8,027 nt of DNA from Dehalococcoidia bacterium. Lineage in GTDB: Bacteria; Chloroflexota; Dehalococcoidia; Lucifugimonadales; Lucifugimonadaceae. The notes beneath the pieces are model-generated. The model was not told the origin of the DNA, did not search any database, and saw only the letters and a program-made list of their open reading frames with translations. The position numbers and the translations under genes are program-made. Positions 5,350-8,027 of this stretch are shown one piece after another. The DNA lies in contig JAAXHR010000321.1 in assembly GCA_012270805.1 (NCBI GenBank), forward strand, positions 1-8,027. Direction: 5' to 3'. The first letter of the stretch is position 1; every line of letters begins with the position of its first letter.

Positions 5350-7122
5350 GTGACAAACTCCACTACTCGCCCAGTCATATATGGAACCCAAGGGGTGATC
5401 TCGAGCGGCCACTACCTCACCTCGATGGCAGGCATGCGGATGTTGCTTTCTGGAGGCAACGCCTTCGACGCCATCGTCGCAGCCGGATTCGCAGCCGCCG
5501 TGACTGAGCCTATAGCGTCTTACTCCTTGGCTGCCGAGGGCGTATTCATGCTCTATCACGCCGACACCGGGGACCTTTTGTCTCTCAGCGGTCAAGGCAC
5601 CGCGCCAAACAAGGCTACTGTCGAGTGGTACCGCGCTCAGGATCAGAACGCAATCCCAACCGGTCCCGGGCCTCTCGCGCATCTCTCCTTCACAGTACCG
5701 GGCGTGGTCGCCGCATTCCTATCGTTGCTTGAAAGATACGGCACCAAGACCGCTCGCGAGGTACTCGCTCCGGCTATTCAATACGCCCAGAACGGAATCC
5801 CCAACTACGAATACATGCTCGAACGCATCGGCAACGCCAATACCAGGAAACAATGGGAGCAGTATCCGCCGGGAGGCAGCGACACCTTCTACGACAACGG
5901 TGCTGTTCCTGAACCCGGCTCACTACTCATACAGAAGGAAATCGCCGCCACCTTGCAAAAGCTTGCGGATGCCGAAAGCGAAGCTGAGGGAGACCGTGCG
6001 GATGGCGTGCGCGCCGCGCGCGGCTGCTTCTACACGGGCGATGTCGCGCGAATCATCGCCGAGTGCAGCGAACGGGTCGGCGGGATTCTAGACATGGACT
6101 CGCTCGCCGGTTACGAGGCCAAGTACGAAAAGCCGATAAAGACGAGTTTCCTCGGGTACGGGATCCACGGACAGCGGACATGGACGCAAAGCGCAGTCTT
6201 GATGCAGGCCATCAACATCCTCGAAAACTTCAACCTGCAAGCAATGGGCCACAACTCGGCCGCATACATTCACATCGTCAGTCAAGCCCTCAATCTCGCA
6301 TTCGCCGACCGCCAGACATACTACGGCGATCCCGACTTTGCCGCCATTCCGATCGACGGCCTGCTCTCTAGGGAATACGCCCGCAGGCGGGCCTCGCTGA
6401 TCGATCCGGCGCGCGCCTTTGCCGAAACCCCGGAACCCGGCGACCCGTGGAAATACTCGTCGATGCCTCGCCCCGCTGGCGAGCCTATTGACGCACGCGA
6501 TGCCAACGAGCGGGGAATGCCGTCGCGAACGAACAGTGATGAGGTCGGTACGACCCACATCTCAGTTATTGACCGCGAGGGGAGTATGGTAGCAGCCACT
6601 CCCTCAGGAGGTTCATTCTCGAAATCGGTCTTCTTCCCTGAGCTCGGATGCGCGCTCAGCACAAGGATGGAGATGCTCAACTTCGAAGATGACCATCCCA
6701 ACCGTTTGGAACCCGGGAAGCGCCCTCGAACCACTCTCATCAACTACATCGTGTCCAAAGATGGTGTCCCGGTGATGACCGTGGGTTGCCCCGGGGGCGA
6801 TCACCAAGCGCAGGCCAACTTGCAACTGATCCTCAACAGCCTCCTATGGGGCATGAACCCCCAAGCCGCGGTCGAAGCGCCACGTTTCGCCAGTAACAAC
6901 GTCGTCAACAGCTTTTATCCGCATTCCTACTACCCGGGTCAGCTCGCGCTTGAACACGCGATCCCAGAGAGCATTCGAGACGAACTCGCCGCGATGGGCC
7001 ATCAGGTCGTGACCGTCGACGGCGCCGGAGTGGGTGCAACGATCTCGAGACGCGATCCCGACACCGGCGTGCTCGCGACCTCCGCCGATCCGCGCCGCGC
7101 CTGCTACGCCCTATCCTATTGA
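5350..7122 (+). CDS. Gamma-glutamyltransferase-like Ntn hydrolase
   Basis: A 590-residue member of the gamma-glutamyltransferase family (COG0405): N-terminal nucleophile hydrolases made as a proenzyme that cuts itself before a threonine. The N-terminal part has SSGHYLTSMAGMRMLLSGGNAFDA (18-41) and FTVPGVVAAF (114-123); the middle has HNSAAYIHIVSQALNLAFADR (301-321) with YYGDPDF. The expected cleavage site and nucleophile is T401 in VGTTHISVIDREG (399-411), giving subunits of about 400 and 190 residues. CPGGDHQAQ (480-488) matches the conserved GG loop. There is no signal peptide, unlike the periplasmic Escherichia coli enzyme, so it is probably cytoplasmic. The arginine that in E. coli (R114) holds the gamma-glutamyl carboxylate seems replaced (L112 by hand alignment), so 'gamma-glutamyl' activity should not be assumed. 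A charged stretch at 205-224 lengthens the large subunit. The FMN reductase follows after 46 bases, probably in one operon. Confidence 0.9.
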   Translation: MTNSTTRPVIYGTQGVISSGHYLTSMAGMRMLLSGGNAFDAIVAAGFAAAVTEPIASYSLAAEGVFMLYHADTGDLLSLSGQGTAPNKATVEWYRAQDQNAIPTGPGPLAHLSFTVPGVVAAFLSLLERYGTKTAREVLAPAIQYAQNGIPNYEYMLERIGNANTRKQWEQYPPGGSDTFYDNGAVPEPGSLLIQKEIAATLQKLADAESEAEGDRADGVRAARGCFYTGDVARIIAECSERVGGILDMDSLAGYEAKYEKPIKTSFLGYGIHGQRTWTQSAVLMQAINILENFNLQAMGHNSAAYIHIVSQALNLAFADRQTYYGDPDFAAIPIDGLLSREYARRRASLIDPARAFAETPEPGDPWKYSSMPRPAGEPIDARDANERGMPSRTNSDEVGTTHISVIDREGSMVAATPSGGSFSKSVFFPELGCALSTRMEMLNFEDDHPNRLEPGKRPRTTLINYIVSKDGVPVMTVGCPGGDHQAQANLQLILNSLLWGMNPQAAVEAPRFASNNVVNSFYPHSYYPGQLALEHAIPESIRDELAAMGHQVVTVDGAGVGATISRRDPDTGVLATSADPRRACYALSY

Positions 7123-7168
7123 CCAACAACCACGACGTAGACCTCAATCGATAGACGAACTGAACACC

Positions 7169-7726
7169 ATGAAAATCCTCGGAATATGCGGAAGTCTCAG
7201 GAAAGAGTCTTGGAACCTGAAGCTACTCAAGAACATGCTGGAGGCAACCGCGGCCAAAGGTGCAGACACCACTATTTTCGACCTCAACAACGTCCCGATG
7301 TTCCACCCCGACGTCGAAGCTCAAGGGATACCCGCTGATGCCGAAGCTCTCCGTGATGCCGTCCGCAATGCCGACGCCATCATCATCGCCTGCCCCGAGT
7401 ACAACGGTTCGATGACCGCAACGCTCAAAAACGCCATCGAATGGTTGTCCCGACGCGGCAACCTCCTCACCGGAAAAGTCTTCTTCATCATCGGCACCGG
7501 GCCGGGCCGCTCGGGCTGCCCACGAATGCACATGCACGCCTCATACAGCATCGAGTCAGAAGGTGGATACGTCCTGCACCAACCCCGAGTCCTCCTTCCC
7601 CACGTCGCCAACTTCATGGACAATGCCGGCAATATCACCGACCCAGAGGTGACGAGCCTTCTAGACCAAGCCGCCGACAGCCTCATCCGGTTCACTGGTC
7701 AGGTTGGCAATCCCATCGACGCGTAG
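7169..7726 (+). CDS. NADPH-dependent FMN reductase family protein
   Basis: A 185-residue flavodoxin-like enzyme of the FMN_red family, which includes quinone, chromate and azo-dye reductases (ChrR/YieF, AzoB types). These use NAD(P)H and bound FMN for two-electron reduction in the cytoplasm. Seen: the phosphate-binding loop GSLRKES (8-14) after the first strand MKILGIC, the flavin-ring loop PEYNGSMTATLKNAIEW (76-92), and GTGPGRSGC (109-117). The ATG at 7169 is chosen because the beta strand begins at once, as in the family; the frame is open further upstream but would run deep into the GGT-like gene. No clear ribosome site is seen before it, so translation may depend on the upstream gene 46 bases away. 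Its last 28 bases overlap the convergent cobQ end. Substrate unknown; general quinone or electrophile reduction is the safest guess. Confidence 0.9.
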   Translation: MKILGICGSLRKESWNLKLLKNMLEATAAKGADTTIFDLNNVPMFHPDVEAQGIPADAEALRDAVRNADAIIIACPEYNGSMTATLKNAIEWLSRRGNLLTGKVFFIIGTGPGRSGCPRMHMHASYSIESEGGYVLHQPRVLLPHVANFMDNAGNITDPEVTSLLDQAADSLIRFTGQVGNPIDA

Positions 7727-8027
7727 ACGGCTGCGAAATCGATGTTACGGCGAAGATGCGCGGCCAGTTTGTCGAACTCGGCATCTTGGGAAAACGGAGC
7801 GGGTTCAGCCAGACGATCGATCCCCTTCATCCGCGCCAGATTGTTGACGACGCGTTCAGCGAACGCCTTGTTCTTGAACAAATCGTGCATGTAAGTGCCG
7901 AACACTCGCCCGGTGCTGTCCAAATAACCGACGGCCCGTTTCGATTGGATAGATTCCAACGCTCGAGTCGTGCTTCCACCGGATTTGCTCACACCAACAT
8001 GTATCTCGTATCCCGACACTTTCACGC
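7699..8027 (-). CDS. cobQ: Cobyric acid synthase, C-terminal part (5' end cut by window)
   Basis: The last 109 codons of a leftward gene that enters from the right edge. The fragment holds GYEIHVG near its beginning and FGTYMHDLF about 37 residues later, both hallmarks of the glutamine-amidotransferase (GATase_3) domain of CobQ/CbiP. The histidine in GTYMHDLF fits the place of the catalytic histidine of this domain; the cysteine would be outside the window. CobQ amidates four carboxyl groups of adenosyl-cobyrinic acid a,c-diamide in vitamin B12 synthesis, using glutamine and ATP. The full protein is usually about 480-500 residues. The tail EFDKLAAHLRRNIDFAAVYASMG is typical of the family end. 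The GTG at 8025 is internal and not the start. CobB/CbiA is a less likely alternative because of the GYEIH motif. The 3' end overlaps the FMN reductase gene by 28 bases. Confidence 0.88.
   Translation of the reverse strand, partial: VKVSGYEIHVGVSKSGGSTTRALESIQSKRAVGYLDSTGRVFGTYMHDLFKNKAFAERVVNNLARMKGIDRLAEPAPFSQDAEFDKLAAHLRRNIDFAAVYASMGLPT

Noticed and set aside
6088..6743. Minus-strand frames of 140-156 codons inside the GGT-like gene
   Set aside because: Both are antisense to well-conserved GGT family motifs and show no family features of their own.
7034..7168. Upstream extension of the FMN reductase frame into the GGT-like gene
   Set aside because: The arginine- and proline-rich stretch is the shadow of the GGT-like coding region, and the fold starts directly at the ATG at 7169.

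Overview
This is a GC-rich, densely coded stretch of bacterial chromosome holding eight protein-coding genes, two of them cut by the window edges. No RNA gene, insertion sequence, CRISPR array, phage gene or tRNA-linked integration site could be recognised. GTG starts, Shine-Dalgarno sites of the AGGAG type and moderately high GC fit an Actinobacteria- or Chloroflexota-like genome. The duplicated ABC-2 permease of the polyketide-exporter type, the AHSA1-like SRPBCC protein and the GGT-like Ntn hydrolase are also at home there. That placement is inference and not firm.

Left part (1-3252, minus strand): three genes read leftwards. A class I SAM-dependent methyltransferase comes first. After a 125-base gap follow an ABC-2 exporter ATPase and its permease, which overlap by the four bases GTGA. 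The permease starts with GTG at 1544 and stays open to base 1, so it is partial. Its two halves are visibly duplicated.

Middle (3253-5193): a divergent, 115-base intergenic region leads to a rightward SRPBCC/AHSA1-like gene starting at 3368. This gene converges on a leftward GH172 (formerly DUF2961) glycoside hydrolase. Between their 3' ends lies a 110-base block of hairpins with C-rich/G-rich arms that looks like an interspersed palindromic repeat and may act as a bidirectional terminator.

Right part (5194-8027): a 156-base divergent region with a perfect 8-bp inverted repeat precedes a rightward gamma-glutamyltransferase-like Ntn hydrolase. A small NADPH-dependent FMN reductase follows 46 bases later and is probably cotranscribed. 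The reductase overlaps by 28 bases the 3' end of a leftward gene for the C-terminal part of cobyric acid synthase (CobQ), which runs off the right edge.

Functionally, only the ATPase and permease clearly work together, as one exporter. The methyltransferase may modify an exported compound, but nothing in the sequence proves this. The other genes look like unrelated metabolic genes. I see no convincing new multi-gene system. The points most worth checking are the substrate of the GGT-like enzyme, the orphan GH172 enzyme, and the intergenic palindromic element.
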